Counted from the stretch's first letter, positions 9,081 through 18,297 are shown. The stretch: 64,000 nucleotides of DNA from Chryseobacterium daecheongense (GCF_003729955.1 NZ_RJTX01000002.1:372001-436000); one strand, 5' to 3'. Numbers and translations are program-made. Notes: generated by a model not told the origin, from the sequence alone.

Positions 9081-10040
9081 ATGAAATTCAGGACTGAAGT
9101 AGACATTTATGAATCGGAGTACAAAATAGAAATTGAAGATAAAATATTTTCAATTGGATCTTGTTTTGCGTCAGAAATGTCGGATTTGTTCAAACAAGGA
9201 CAGCTTCAAACCGTCAATAATCCATTTGGAACCATTTTTAACCCGTTTTCAATCAATAACTCGATACAAAGGCTCCATGATTCAGAATTTTATACGGAAG
9301 AGGATTTAATCACGTTTAATGATGAATACATTTCGCTGGACCATCATACAGATTTTGATACACGATATATTCATCAGACCCTAGAGAAGATCAATGCCAA
9401 GATAGTTGAAGGCAATCAATTTCTTCAGGAGACCAACTGGGTAATCATTACTTATGGGACTTCGTTCATTTATGAATTTATTCCTAAGAAAAAGCTGGTG
9501 GCCAACTGTCATAAGATTCCTCAGAAATATTTTGAGAAGAGACTTTTAACGCAGCAGGAAATTACGGATTCTATTTATAATACCATTTTAAATCTGAAAG
9601 ATATTTGCAGGGATGATGTACAGATTCTGTTCACTGTTTCCCCGGTTCGTCATACCAAAGACGGAATGGTTGAAAATCAGTTAAGCAAATCTAAATTAAT
9701 CACTGCCATTCATGAAGTGATTTCAGGATTAGAAAATTGCCATTATTTACCTATTTATGAAATGGTAATGGATGATCTCCGCGATTATCGTTTTTATAAA
9801 GAAGATATGATTCATCCGAATTCCCAGGCGATCAATTATATTTTTGAAAAATTCGGGAAAGCTTATTTTTCTGAAGATACCCAGGATTTCATCAAAGAAA
9901 ATTTCAAAATCAATAAAGCTCTAGAACATAAGACCGAAGATCCGAAAGATCCGAAATATATTGAATTCAAAGAAAAGCTGAATCACAGAATTGAAGTTCA
10001 GCGGAAGAAAGTAAAGCATAAAATTTTTTCAAATGATTGA
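9081..10040 (+). CDS. GSCFA domain protein
   Basis: 319 residues. The family signature SIGSCFASEMSDLFK is at about residues 25-39, followed by NNPFGTIFNPFSI and later FTVSPVRH and a DxIHP-type block (EDMIHPNSQAINYIFEKF) near residue 247. GSCFA proteins share the SGNH/GDSL hydrolase fold, and the Ser in GSC and the DMIHP His are the likely catalytic residues; substrates are mostly unknown. The gene overlaps the next by 8 bases, and with DUF4269 and TatD forms a tight plus-strand unit. No signal peptide is seen, so it is probably cytoplasmic. Confidence 0.9.
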   Translation: MKFRTEVDIYESEYKIEIEDKIFSIGSCFASEMSDLFKQGQLQTVNNPFGTIFNPFSINNSIQRLHDSEFYTEEDLITFNDEYISLDHHTDFDTRYIHQTLEKINAKIVEGNQFLQETNWVIITYGTSFIYEFIPKKKLVANCHKIPQKYFEKRLLTQQEITDSIYNTILNLKDICRDDVQILFTVSPVRHTKDGMVENQLSKSKLITAIHEVISGLENCHYLPIYEMVMDDLRDYRFYKEDMIHPNSQAINYIFEKFGKAYFSEDTQDFIKENFKINKALEHKTEDPKDPKYIEFKEKLNHRIEVQRKKVKHKIFSND

Positions 10041-10560
10041 TTTTACAAGAATTGATTATTTGAAGGATGGTAATGAAAGACAGAGAAGAGCGTATGAAGT
10101 TTTGAGGAAATATAAAGTTTTTGAAAAATTAAATGGCTGTTCTCCCATTCTTACCGGGACAATTCCGATAGGGATTGATATAGAAACCAGCGATCTGGAT
10201 ATTATTTGTGAAGATGATCTGGAGTATGAAGAAGATTTTCTGGAAATTCTGGCATTAAGCGGTTTGATTCCACATGATGTTGAAGTTAAGGTTGAAAATA
10301 TAGTTGTAGATGGTAAAAAATCTATTGTGATTAACTTTATGCTGGAAGAATTTCCCATTGAGATTTTCGTACAGAATACGCCAACTGTTGAGCAGAATGC
10401 TTACAGACATATGATAGCTGAATACAAAATCTTAGAAGAAAAAGGAGAAGAATTTAAACAGAAAATAATAGAATTAAAGAAAAAAGGAATCAAGACAGAG
10501 CCTGCTTTCGGAATGTTACTGAACCTTGAAAACCCTTATGAAGATCTATTAAAATGGTAA
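10033..10560 (+). CDS. DUF4269 nucleotidyltransferase-like protein
   Basis: 175 residues. The block GTIPIGIDIETSDLDIICE (about residues 42-60) gives the G-x...-SDLDI pattern of a nucleotidyltransferase-fold domain, with the two aspartates that would bind metal, and PIEIFVQ supplies a further acidic strand. DUF4269 has no assigned substrate. Its start lies inside the end of the GSCFA gene, pointing to translational coupling, and TatD begins 4 bases after its stop. A role in nucleic acid or small-molecule modification is possible but not shown. Confidence 0.85.
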   Translation: MIDFTRIDYLKDGNERQRRAYEVLRKYKVFEKLNGCSPILTGTIPIGIDIETSDLDIICEDDLEYEEDFLEILALSGLIPHDVEVKVENIVVDGKKSIVINFMLEEFPIEIFVQNTPTVEQNAYRHMIAEYKILEEKGEEFKQKIIELKKKGIKTEPAFGMLLNLENPYEDLLKW

Positions 10561-10564
10561 AAAA

Positions 10565-11326
10565 ATGATTGATACACATACGCATTTATACGCAGAAGAA
10601 TTTGATGAAGACAGAAAAGAGGCTATTCAGAGAGCTTTGGATAAAGGAATTACGGAGTTTTACCTTCCGGCTATAGATTCTGAGTCTCACGAAAAAATGC
10701 TTCAATTGGAAGCAGGATATCCCGGACAAATTTTTTCCATGATGGGATTGCATCCTTGTTATGTAAAGCCGGAATCCTGGGAGAGAGAACTGGAAATTGT
10801 AAAAAATTATCTTGATCAAAGAGATTTTCCTGCAATAGGTGAGATCGGGATCGATCTGTATTGGGATACAACGACATTAGACATTCAGGTGAAAGCTTTT
10901 GAACAGCAAATTGACTGGGCTATTGAAAAAGATCTACCTATCGTTATTCATACCAGGGAAAGTTTTGATGAAGTCTTTGAAGTCTTAGAAAGAAAAAAAC
11001 ACCCGAAACTTCGAGGCATTTTCCATTGCTTTTCCGGAAACCTGGAACAGGCTAAACATGCTATTGATCTGAATTTTATATTAGGAATCGGTGGTGTAGT
11101 CACTTTTAAAAATGGTAAAATAGATCAGTTTTTACATGAAATTCCCTTAGAAAAGATTGTTTTGGAGACGGATTCCCCTTATTTGGCTCCGGTTCCGCAC
11201 AGAGGAAAGCGTAATGAAAGCTCCTATCTGGATTTAGTGGTAGGGAAACTAGTGAACATCTATAACTTGGATTTTGCTGAAATTGACAGGATTACTACTG
11301 AGAATGCAAAAAATATTTTTGTATAA
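10565..11326 (+). CDS. tatD: TatD family metal-dependent hydrolase
   Basis: 253 residues of TIM-barrel type. The metal ligands are visible in order: DTHTHLY at the N terminus, GEIGID near residue 95, HTRESFDEV near 130, FHCFSG near 155 and ETDSPYLAP near 205. TatD enzymes are 3'-5' exonucleases or deoxyribonuclease-like hydrolases. It is the third gene of the GSCFA-DUF4269-TatD unit, with a 4-base gap to the gene before. The family is certain; whether it acts on DNA here is inference. Confidence 0.93.
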   Translation: MIDTHTHLYAEEFDEDRKEAIQRALDKGITEFYLPAIDSESHEKMLQLEAGYPGQIFSMMGLHPCYVKPESWERELEIVKNYLDQRDFPAIGEIGIDLYWDTTTLDIQVKAFEQQIDWAIEKDLPIVIHTRESFDEVFEVLERKKHPKLRGIFHCFSGNLEQAKHAIDLNFILGIGGVVTFKNGKIDQFLHEIPLEKIVLETDSPYLAPVPHRGKRNESSYLDLVVGKLVNIYNLDFAEIDRITTENAKNIFV

Positions 11327-11356
11327 AACTATAAATTGAGTCAAGCTTAAACACAA

Positions 11357-12484
11357 ATGAGGAGAATTTCTAAAGAATTGAAATTGTATGGTTACTTAGG
11401 ATTTCTTGCCATAGTTTTGTCCTATGTAATTGCCCAATTGTATGTGAAATCTCACCTTCCGGAATTGGGATGGACCATATCTGATTGGCTGATCAATTAC
11501 GAGGATGGAGGGTTCAAAAGAAGGGGACTGGCTGGAAGCATCTTTTTCTTTATTCAGGATAGTTTAAAGATTCCGCTTAATACACAGGTGTTTATTATCC
11601 AGACGTTATTTTTTCTTCTCATCTTCTATTGTTTTGCCCGTTTATTACTTTCCAAAAAGCTTAATTGGGATATTTTAATCTTACTTTGTTCGCCGCTTTG
11701 TCTTCTGTTTATTCCTGTAAATATTTTTAATTCAGGAAGAAAGGAAATTATTTTAATGGCATTATTGGTGTTTTATGTGAATGGTAAACCAGACAGGTTT
11801 AAAAATGGATTACTCTTTACGGGCTATATTATCGGATTGTTTTTGCATGAATTATTTTATTTCTATCTGCCATTTGTAATGGCAGCTTATATGATAAAGG
11901 CGAAAAAAACAGATTTACAATATATAGTAAGCTTGTTTGCAGCATCCACACTGGTGGTGTTTGTATTGTTCTTTTGTGGAGGTGAACTGAATCAGGGACA
12001 ATCATTAGAATTCTTACAACAGAGAGGGGTACAATTTAATAAATGGAATATTTTCACCTATGATGCCGTAAGAGAAAGAAAAGATATGCTGGATGCTTAT
12101 CCGTCTTATATGCTGTTTGCCTCAGAACTATTGTTAATGATCTGGTTGTTTTTCCTTTTCGTGAAAAAATATTTGCCTCAAAAAGTCAATACATTCAAAG
12201 CATTTATTGTTATTTCCTTGGTATGGGTAAGTCCGCTTTACTTTTTAGGAGCTGACTGGTTCCGGTGGAATCATATTTATTCATTATTACTGATTATTTT
12301 GATCATTTCCTCATTACCGGATAACGAGAGCAAAACTCCTTATATAGAAGGGAAAATGAACCTTCCTTTACTGCTGCTGAATGTATTTTTCTTTATTGTT
12401 TTCTTCCTTCACATACAATATGATACTTCAGGCAATTCAATTAAAAGTGTAATACAATATATAAAAGGCAAAACTCCTTTTTAA
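11357..12484 (+). CDS. Polytopic membrane protein of unknown function
   Basis: 375 residues with roughly nine hydrophobic segments starting at residue 13 and ending near 365. After the first helix comes GWTISDWLINYEDGGFKRRGLAGSI, a periplasmic loop whose tryptophans and DGGFKRRG are the most family-like feature; SGRKEIILMALLVFYVNGKPDRFKNG and an HELFYFY helix follow. The look is that of EpsG-like or glycosyltransferase-C-type membrane proteins of Bacteroidota, but no catalytic motif is clear. It lies 30 bases after tatD and shares a bidirectional terminator with the helicase gene on the other strand. Confidence 0.7.
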   Translation: MRRISKELKLYGYLGFLAIVLSYVIAQLYVKSHLPELGWTISDWLINYEDGGFKRRGLAGSIFFFIQDSLKIPLNTQVFIIQTLFFLLIFYCFARLLLSKKLNWDILILLCSPLCLLFIPVNIFNSGRKEIILMALLVFYVNGKPDRFKNGLLFTGYIIGLFLHELFYFYLPFVMAAYMIKAKKTDLQYIVSLFAASTLVVFVLFFCGGELNQGQSLEFLQQRGVQFNKWNIFTYDAVRERKDMLDAYPSYMLFASELLLMIWLFFLFVKKYLPQKVNTFKAFIVISLVWVSPLYFLGADWFRWNHIYSLLLIILIISSLPDNESKTPYIEGKMNLPLLLLNVFFFIVFFLHIQYDTSGNSIKSVIQYIKGKTPF

Positions 12485-12490
12485 AACTTA

Positions 12491-12516
12491 AAAAGCTTTC
12501 CATCCGGAAAGCTTTT
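12491..12516. terminator. Bidirectional terminator between convergent genes
   Basis: AAAAGCTTTC (12491-12500) pairs with GAAAGCTTTT (12507-12516) around a 6-base loop; T runs on both strands serve the membrane protein gene (+) and the helicase gene (-). Confidence 0.85.
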
Positions 12517-12518
12517 TT

Positions 12519-13814
12519 CTATTTTTTTCTTGTAAAATTTTTATTCTTGGGCTTTTTATACCCTACAGCTACATCAGGATTCTTCTTTTTATTATTTCTG
12601 GATCTTGAAACCGGAGTGGTTTTAGGCTTTTCGGCTCCTGCCGGAACAGGCTTATTGTTGGAGTCTCTTTTTTGAGCTACCAGATTATCCGTGTGGAAAG
12701 GATGATCTTTGATTACAGGAATTTTCTTTCCGATCAGTTTTTCTGTATTTTTTAAGTTCAATAAGTCTAAACCGTCCACAAAAGAAATGGAAGTTCCTTC
12801 TGCACCTGCTCTTCCTGTCCTTCCGATTCGGTGGACATATGTTTCCGAAACATCCGTCAATTCAAAATTAATAACGAATTTCAGTTCATCAATATCAATT
12901 CCTCTGGCTGCAATATCAGTGGCAATCAATACCCTTGTTGTTCCGTTCTTGAAATTATTTAAAGCATTCTGGCGGGCATTCTGAGATTTGTCTCCATGAA
13001 TAGCCTGAGCTGAAATATTGCTTTTTATGAGCTTTTTCGTAATCTTATCTGCTCCGTGCTTTGTCCTTGCAAATACAAGAACAGAGTCTGAAATATCATT
13101 CTGAAGAATATGGGTAAGAAGATTCAGCTTATCTTCCCTTTCCACAAAATAAACCGATTGTTTAATGGTATCAGCGGTAGAAGAAACAGGAGTTACTTCA
13201 ACCTTTACAGGGTGGTGTAAAATGGAATCTGCCAATTTCTGAATTTCAGCAGGCATTGTGGCGGAGAAGAAAAGCGTTTGCCTTTTTTCAGGTAAAAGCT
13301 TTATGATTCTCTTGACGTCATGCACAAAACCCATATCAAGCATTCTGTCTGCTTCATCAAGAACAAAGATCTCGATGTTTTTTAAGCTGATAATTCCCTG
13401 GGAAATAAAATCAAGCAATCTTCCAGGTGTTGCTACCAATATATCAACTCCTTTTCTTAAGGCAGCTTCCTGGTTGCCTTGCTTTACCCCTCCGAAAATA
13501 ACAAGTTTTTTTAGCGGAAGGTATTTTCCATATGCATTGATATTTTCTTCGATCTGTATCGCCAACTCTCTTGTAGGAGTAAGAATAAGTGCTTTTATAT
13601 GTCGGTTAGGCGTTTTATTGTTCGTTAAATTCTGTAAAATCGGAATAGCGAATGCTGCTGTTTTTCCGGTACCTGTCTGTGCACATCCCAGAAAATCTTT
13701 TCCTTTCAAAATCTCCGGAATTGATTGTTCCTGAATTGGGGTGGGTTGAGTGTACCCTTCTTCCTTAATTGCTTTTGCAATAGGTTCTATTAAGTTTAAA
13801 TCTGTAAAATTCAA
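12519..13814 (-). CDS. DEAD-box RNA helicase, RhlE-like
   Basis: 431 residues with a full helicase core: Q-motif ([17 protein letters not shown]), Walker [26 protein letters not shown], then ARGID and [10 protein letters not shown]. The C terminus after residue ~375 is short, basic and low in complexity ([12 protein letters not shown]...), as in RhlE proteins, and lacks the DbpA-like domain of the other helicase at 4.3 kb. It acts on structured RNA in the cytoplasm; ribosome assembly or mRNA decay are the usual roles. A 10-base-pair hairpin lies between its -7 box and start codon, possibly at the mRNA 5' end. Confidence 0.93.
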   Translation of the reverse strand: MNFTDLNLIEPIAKAIKEEGYTQPTPIQEQSIPEILKGKDFLGCAQTGTGKTAAFAIPILQNLTNNKTPNRHIKALILTPTRELAIQIEENINAYGKYLPLKKLVIFGGVKQGNQEAALRKGVDILVATPGRLLDFISQGIISLKNIEIFVLDEADRMLDMGFVHDVKRIIKLLPEKRQTLFFSATMPAEIQKLADSILHHPVKVEVTPVSSTADTIKQSVYFVEREDKLNLLTHILQNDISDSVLVFARTKHGADKITKKLIKSNISAQAIHGDKSQNARQNALNNFKNGTTRVLIATDIAARGIDIDELKFVINFELTDVSETYVHRIGRTGRAGAEGTSISFVDGLDLLNLKNTEKLIGKKIPVIKDHPFHTDNLVAQKRDSNNKPVPAGAEKPKTTPVSRSRNNKKKNPDVAVGYKKPKNKNFTRKK

Positions 13815-13839
13815 ATGAATTGTTTTTTAATTAAATGAA

Positions 13840-13862
13840 AATTCCTTCAATATGAAGGAATT
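13840..13862 (-). promoter_or_regulatory. Hairpin in the helicase leader
   Basis: AATTCCTTCA (13840-13849) and TGAAGGAATT (13853-13862) are perfect 10-base arms with a 3-base loop. It lies between a TACCTTTG box and the start codon at 13814. It may be a 5'-end stem in the helicase mRNA or the terminator of the DUF6438 gene upstream. Confidence 0.55.
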
Positions 13863-13870
13863 AGCTTGTG

Positions 13871-13878
13871 CAAAGGTA
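13871..13878 (-). promoter_or_regulatory. Candidate -7 box of the RhlE-like gene
   Basis: TACCTTTG on the minus strand matches TAnnTTTG. No TTG is evident at the -33 distance. It is 56 bases before the start codon. Confidence 0.4.
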
Positions 13879-13898
13879 GTTTAAATATTTTAAAACGT

Positions 13899-14387
13899 TT
13901 ATTTTACTTTAGTCCACTGCTGATTATGTTTCAGATCTTCAAAAAACTGGTATACCTGTGATAACTTTTCACTTCCGTTTTTTCCATAGTCTTCTACATT
14001 TTTTGAGCTTCCATCGGCAAAACTGATTCTAAGATAAGATGAAGGAAGATCTGTAATATTGTGATTTCCATATTTATCCTGTAAGCTTTTAACATTCAAT
14101 CCGTCCAGTAATGCAACCAGTTTATTATAGTCTGCTTCTTTGATCGTAGCTTTAAAAGTTCCTTCGCGGCCTTTGGAAAAATCAGCTTTTGAGGGGTTCT
14201 TACTGAAATTAAAATGCTCCGCTTCCAAAACTGCTGTTCTGTCCGGATTGATCGTCATTGTAAAGATGGGACAGAATCCAAAACATGCTCCGGCTTCATA
14301 TTCAATTTTAGAATACTTTGATTGTGCTTTTTGAGTAGTGCATGAAAACAATAATACAAATGCAAAAAGACTTAATACATATTTCAT
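13899..14387 (-). CDS. DUF6438 lipoprotein
   Basis: 162 residues. A lipoprotein signal (YVLSLFAFVLLFSC, Cys at residue 16) comes first, so the mature protein is probably membrane anchored and exposed to the periplasm. The DUF6438 block follows: SKIEYEAGACFGFCPIFTMTINPDRTAVLEAE, with two cysteines in ACFGFCP that could pair or bind metal. Function is unknown. It is a single gene on the minus strand, divergent from the repeat protein at 14.5 kb. Confidence 0.85.
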   Translation of the reverse strand: MKYVLSLFAFVLLFSCTTQKAQSKYSKIEYEAGACFGFCPIFTMTINPDRTAVLEAEHFNFSKNPSKADFSKGREGTFKATIKEADYNKLVALLDGLNVKSLQDKYGNHNITDLPSSYLRISFADGSSKNVEDYGKNGSEKLSQVYQFFEDLKHNQQWTKVK

Positions 14388-14535
14388 AATTCAAAATTTA
14401 CGGAGTTCAGTCAAGAACTGTTCCAAAATGAATTGCATTATATGACCAGGTAGGGATCATATAAAAAATGCAACGAATTATATAAATATTTTTTTATTAT
14501 AGGATATATATTTAACAAAAAACAAATAATGTCTT

Positions 14536-15681
14536 ATGAAAAAAATTATTCTTTTGCTGGGAGCAGTTTCTGCTCTTGGCGCAAATGCACAATCATGGAA
14601 TCTTACAGGAAATTTGGGAACCAATCCGGGAACGGATTTTATTGGAACTACGGATAATCAACCTTTAGTTTTTAAGACCAACAATACGGAAAAAGTAAAG
14701 ATCACACCCAATGGGAGATTTATATTTTTTAATGTGACAACGCCCGGTCAGATTTGGGATAAAAATCTTTTTTTTGGTGGCGGGTATGATAACCCGACCG
14801 GCTTTTATAATACTGCTTTTGGAATGGGATCGCTAACTCAAAATGCTTCAGGTAACGGAAATACAGCGTTAGGAAATAATACAATGTCTCTTATAACATC
14901 AGGGGATAATAATGTAGCTATAGGGCAAAATAGTATGAGGAATACACAATCCGGATCGTTTAATACAGGTGTAGGAATGAATGCTTTAGAACATTTTCAG
15001 ACTGGAGTCGGAAATGTGGGGTTAGGAAATTCAGCTATGGGTTCCGGAGGGTTAACCGGTGATTATAATCTGGCTGTAGGAACCAGTGCTTTAAGATATA
15101 TCAACAATGGGAATTTCAACGTGATAGTAGGAGCAGATTCTTTTAGAGCGGTTGTAAGTGGATCTAACAATATAAATGTAGGATACTCCAATGCAAGATA
15201 CATTACCTCCGGAAGCAATAATATTTTTATTGGAAGCAATATTGTACCATATACAACATCGCCCAATAACGAGCTTAATATTGGCAACTGGATCATAGGA
15301 AACAACGGAACCATAGGAATCGGGGCATTTATCAATCCATTACCGTCAGATGGAATAGCATCCGATGGAAATAAATACAAACTCTTCGTAAAAGATGGTA
15401 TAAAAACAGAAAAAGTGAAAGTAGATGTTTCTTCAGCTAACGGTTGGGCAGATTATGTCTTCGAAAAAGATTATAAACTCATGCCCTTAAAAGATCTTGA
15501 AAAATATATTAAAGGAAACGGTCACTTACCTGAAGTCCCTACCACAGAAGAAGCCATTAAAAATGGAATTGAATTAAAAGAAATGAATATTCTCTTGCTG
15601 AAAAAAGTAGAAGAGTTAACATTATATGTAATTGAGCAGCAAAAACGTATCGATGCTCTTGAATCTAAAGGACAAAATTGA
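14536..15681 (+). CDS. Exported protein with YadA-head-like glycine/asparagine repeats
   Basis: 381 residues with a Sec signal (IILLLGAVSALGANAQ). Residues ~90-245 hold about seven imperfect units of roughly 22 residues with cores such as GNGNTALGNNTM, GDNNVAIGQNSM, GSFNTGVGMNAL and GSNNIFIGSNI, like the left-handed beta-roll head repeats of trimeric autotransporter adhesins. The C terminus (GHLPEVPTTEEAIKNGIEL, then a coiled coil with EQQKRIDALE) is the tail often seen in Bacteroidota fibre-like proteins. It lacks a YadA barrel and a T9SS sorting tail, so how it is anchored is unclear. A surface or fibre role is inferred. Confidence 0.8.
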   Translation: MKKIILLLGAVSALGANAQSWNLTGNLGTNPGTDFIGTTDNQPLVFKTNNTEKVKITPNGRFIFFNVTTPGQIWDKNLFFGGGYDNPTGFYNTAFGMGSLTQNASGNGNTALGNNTMSLITSGDNNVAIGQNSMRNTQSGSFNTGVGMNALEHFQTGVGNVGLGNSAMGSGGLTGDYNLAVGTSALRYINNGNFNVIVGADSFRAVVSGSNNINVGYSNARYITSGSNNIFIGSNIVPYTTSPNNELNIGNWIIGNNGTIGIGAFINPLPSDGIASDGNKYKLFVKDGIKTEKVKVDVSSANGWADYVFEKDYKLMPLKDLEKYIKGNGHLPEVPTTEEAIKNGIELKEMNILLLKKVEELTLYVIEQQKRIDALESKGQN

Positions 15682-15686
15682 AATAA

Positions 15687-15716
15687 AAAAGGATCAACAA
15701 TTTGTTGATCCTTTTG
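15687..15716. terminator. Bidirectional terminator between repeat protein and obg
   Basis: AAAAGGATCAACAA and TTGTTGATCCTTTT pair perfectly around a 2-base gap (15687-15715) with A and T runs outside, suited to both convergent genes. Confidence 0.85.
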
Positions 15717-15727
15717 TTATGATATGT

Positions 15728-16711
15728 CTATCCGTGTAATTTTTTCCAGATAGCATCCTTTAATTCTGTAAGTCCTTCTCCCGTAACTCCTGAGAAAAAC
15801 AGAGGCTGTTTATTTTCCGGAAATTCTGCTGCGATTTCTTTTTTCAGTTCATCATCCAGAAGATCAGATTTTGAAATGGAAATAATGAAATCTTTATCAA
15901 GCAGTTCAGGATTATATTCTTTCAATTCATTTTCAAGGATTTTGAATTCCTGGAAATGATCTTCAGAATCTGCCGGAATTAAAAATAAAAGAATAGCATT
16001 TCTTTCAATATGTCTTAAAAATCGGTGTCCAAGACCTTTTCCTTCTGCAGCTCCTTCAATAATTCCCGGAATATCTGCCATTACAAAAGATTTGTAATTC
16101 CTGTAGTCTACAATTCCTAAATTGGGAGTTAAAGTTGTGAAAGCGTAGTTGGCAATTTTAGGTTTTGCAGCTGAAACTGACGCCAGAAGAGTAGACTTTC
16201 CAGCATTCGGGAATCCTACCAATCCTACATCGGCTAAAATTTTAAGCTCAAAAGTAATATAGCCTTCTTCACCCGGAAGTCCCGGTTGTGCATATCTAGG
16301 AGTCTGGTTGGTAGAAGACTTGAAGTGCTCATTTCCCAGACCGCCTTTTCCTCCATGCATCAGAATGATTTCCTGTCCGTCCTCTAAAATTTCCCCGATA
16401 ATTTCCCCGTCTTCATTTTTAGCGATGGTACCAATAGGAACCTCAATATAAACATCGGCTCCAAAAGCTCCTGTCAACTGATTTTTACCTCCGTTCTCAC
16501 CACGTTCTGCTTTGACGTGACGGGTATAACGAAGGGGAAGTAAAGTCCATTCGTGGGCATTCCCTTTCATAATGATGTGTCCGCCTCGTCCACCATCACC
16601 ACCATCGGGCCCTCCTTTCGGGATATATTTTTCACGGCGGAGATGGGCAGAACCTGCACCTCCGTGTCCGCTTTTACAATGAATCTTTACGTAATCTACA
16701 AAATTTGACAT
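15728..16711 (-). CDS. obgE: Obg family GTPase (CgtA)
   Basis: 327 residues. The N-terminal Obg glycine-rich fold ([23 protein letters not shown]) spans residues 1-155, followed by a G domain with P-loop GFPNAGKST, switch DIPG and base-recognition SKSD. The variable C-terminal OCT domain of some Obg proteins is absent, as is common in Bacteroidota. Obg binds the 50S subunit and couples ribosome maturation to GTP and ppGpp levels. It is the last gene of an hpt-adk-obg minus-strand run, an 80-base palindromic spacer after adk. Confidence 0.95.
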   Translation of the reverse strand: MSNFVDYVKIHCKSGHGGAGSAHLRREKYIPKGGPDGGDGGRGGHIIMKGNAHEWTLLPLRYTRHVKAERGENGGKNQLTGAFGADVYIEVPIGTIAKNEDGEIIGEILEDGQEIILMHGGKGGLGNEHFKSSTNQTPRYAQPGLPGEEGYITFELKILADVGLVGFPNAGKSTLLASVSAAKPKIANYAFTTLTPNLGIVDYRNYKSFVMADIPGIIEGAAEGKGLGHRFLRHIERNAILLFLIPADSEDHFQEFKILENELKEYNPELLDKDFIISISKSDLLDDELKKEIAAEFPENKQPLFFSGVTGEGLTELKDAIWKKLHG

Positions 16712-16724
16712 TTCTTATAATTAG

Positions 16725-16790
16725 GAGTTATGAGTTATGAATTATGAGTATGAATTGTAAAAACTTATAACTCATCACTCATCACTTTTA
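16725..16790. repeat. Palindromic intergenic repeat between adk and obg
   Basis: ATGAGTTAT (16730-16738) and ATAACTCAT (16767-16775) are perfect 9-base arms, embedded in tandem GAGTTATGA-like words and their complements. It lies between two genes of one run and may act as an mRNA processing or stability element. Confidence 0.6.
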
Positions 16791-16791
16791 A

Positions 16792-17370
16792 CTATTTAAT
16801 TTTCTCTACTTCAGCAAAAAGTTTCTGGGCAATCTCATCAATTTCTCCCACACCGTTTACCTCTACATATTTACCTTGCTGTTTGTATAGCTCGGCAACT
16901 TCTGCTGTTTTCGTATAATATTCTTTAATTCTGTTTTCAATGATCTCTACATTGCTGTCATCCGATCTTCCGCTGGTTTCCCCTCTTTTTAGCAATCTTT
17001 CCACTAAAATCTTGTCTTCCACGATCAGAGAAAGGCAAATATCAATCTCATCATTCAGCTCTTCTTTAACGATTTTTTCCAATGCTTCTGTCTGAGCAAC
17101 AGTTCTTGGATATCCGTCAAAAATAAATCCGTTCGTATCGGTAGGCTTTCTGATCTCATCGATCAGCATATCTGTTGTTACCTGGTCCGGAACCAATTCT
17201 CCTTTATCGATGTAAGACTTAGCCAGTTTTCCCAGTTCAGTATCGTTTTTCATGTTATATCTGAAAAGATCACCGGTAGAAATCTGCTTTAAATTAAATT
17301 TTTCGATCAGATTTTGTGCTTGTGTTCCTTTTCCACTTCCTGGAGGGCCGAACAGAACAATGTTTATCAT
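16792..17370 (-). CDS. adk: Adenylate kinase
   Basis: 192 residues. P-loop GPPGSGKGTQ at residues 7-16, STGDLFRYNM AMP-binding segment near 32, GFIFDGYPRT near 82, and LLKRGETSGRSDD in the lid region. It is the short form without the zinc or long LID insert. It converts AMP and ATP to two ADP in the cytoplasm. It sits between hpt and obg on the minus strand; the hpt-adk pairing groups purine salvage with nucleotide balance. Confidence 0.96.
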   Translation of the reverse strand: MINIVLFGPPGSGKGTQAQNLIEKFNLKQISTGDLFRYNMKNDTELGKLAKSYIDKGELVPDQVTTDMLIDEIRKPTDTNGFIFDGYPRTVAQTEALEKIVKEELNDEIDICLSLIVEDKILVERLLKRGETSGRSDDSNVEIIENRIKEYYTKTAEVAELYKQQGKYVEVNGVGEIDEIAQKLFAEVEKIK

Positions 17371-17417
17371 TTTTTACTTAGTTAGATATTTTTAAAATTG
17401 AATTTCAGATTTTGAAA

Positions 17418-17972
17418 TTATTCGTTGATTTTTCCTTCTTCCAATTGATATAAATTAGGCAGGTTTCTTCCCAATTCATCATAATCCAATCCATAACCAA
17501 GAACAAACTTGTTAGGAATTTCTTTTCCAATGTAGTCCAGTTTGAAATCTTTCTTGTACACCTCTGGTTTTAATAAGAAAGAAGCCAGCTTTACCGATTT
17601 CGGACGCTGTGTTTCCTTGAAATATTTGAAAAGGCTTTCCACCGTATTCCCTGTATCTACAATATCCTCAACAAGGATAATGTGACGGTCTTTCACGTCT
17701 TTGGTAAGCTCCATTTTCTGGTAAACAATTCCGGTAGATTCTGTTCCTACGTAAGAACTCATCTGGATGAATGCAATTTCGCATTCTCCCGGATAATATT
17801 TTAAAAGATCAGAAAAGAACATGATCACTCCGTTCAAAACCCCAATGAAAACAGGAACTTCGTCCTTGTAATCTTCATAAATTTTTAAAGCCGTAGCTTT
17901 TACAATCTCCTGAATTTCGGCGTCCTTTAGATAAGGCACGAATGTTTTGTCGTGAACTTGAATGCTTTCCAT
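17418..17972 (-). CDS. hpt: Hypoxanthine phosphoribosyltransferase
   Basis: 184 residues. The PRPP-binding loop ILVEDIVDTGNTV is at about residues 96-108, the flexible-loop region ISFIQMSSYVG-like (AFIQMSSYVGTES) is near 70, and KLASFLLKPE plus FVLGYGLDYDELGRNL match the C-terminal conserved blocks of HPRT. It salvages hypoxanthine and guanine with PRPP. It is the first gene of the hpt-adk-obg run, with a TAACTTTG -7 box just upstream. Confidence 0.95.
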   Translation of the reverse strand: MESIQVHDKTFVPYLKDAEIQEIVKATALKIYEDYKDEVPVFIGVLNGVIMFFSDLLKYYPGECEIAFIQMSSYVGTESTGIVYQKMELTKDVKDRHIILVEDIVDTGNTVESLFKYFKETQRPKSVKLASFLLKPEVYKKDFKLDYIGKEIPNKFVLGYGLDYDELGRNLPNLYQLEEGKINE

Positions 17973-17991
17973 AAATAAAATTAGTAGTTGG

Positions 17992-17999
17992 CAAAGTTA
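17992..17999 (-). promoter_or_regulatory. Candidate -7 box of hpt
   Basis: TAACTTTG on the minus strand, 20 bases before the hpt start codon, fits TAnnTTTG. The -33 element is not clear. Confidence 0.5.
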
Positions 18000-18059
18000 C
18001 GGATTTTTGATGAAAATATTTTCCTGTTTTATTTCAGGTTCCGAAAAGGATTTAAGTTG

Positions 18060-18160
18060 AAATGTCATTCTGAATGAAACGAAGTGGAATTAAGAATCTA
18101 TCGACAAGTTATTGATAGAGGATAAGAGATTCTTCGTCAGAAAGACAAAGTGAAAGATAA
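18060..18160. repeat. Dispersed-repeat-like inverted element
   Basis: This part of the 325-base gap between hpt and the ABC-F gene holds nested inverted arms: AAGAATCT (18092-18099) with AGATTCTT (18127-18134), and CTATC (18098-18102) with GATAG (18114-18118), framed by GTCATTCTGAATG and GTCAGAAAGAC. The text resembles the GTCATTCTGA...AGAATCT intergenic repeats common in Flavobacteriia. Only one copy was seen in this window. Confidence 0.55.
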
Positions 18161-18181
18161 AAGGCAAATTTAAAAAATCAC

Positions 18182-18189
18182 TATCTTTG
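18182..18189 (+). promoter_or_regulatory. Candidate -7 box of the ABC-F gene
   Basis: TATCTTTG matches the Bacteroidota -7 consensus and lies 108 bases before the start codon, giving a long leader. That leader contains an ATG-TAG start-stop pair at 18215-18220 and a weak stem AATAAC/GTTATT at 18250-18268. No good TTG is seen at -33. Confidence 0.45.
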
Positions 18190-18297
18190 TACTCACAAAC
18201 CCAAAATAACAGACATGTAGGATACAGTTTCTTTCAGATTTAATTGAATAATAACCATTCGAGTTATTGAAGTTTAACCTTAATTAAGAAAGAAATC

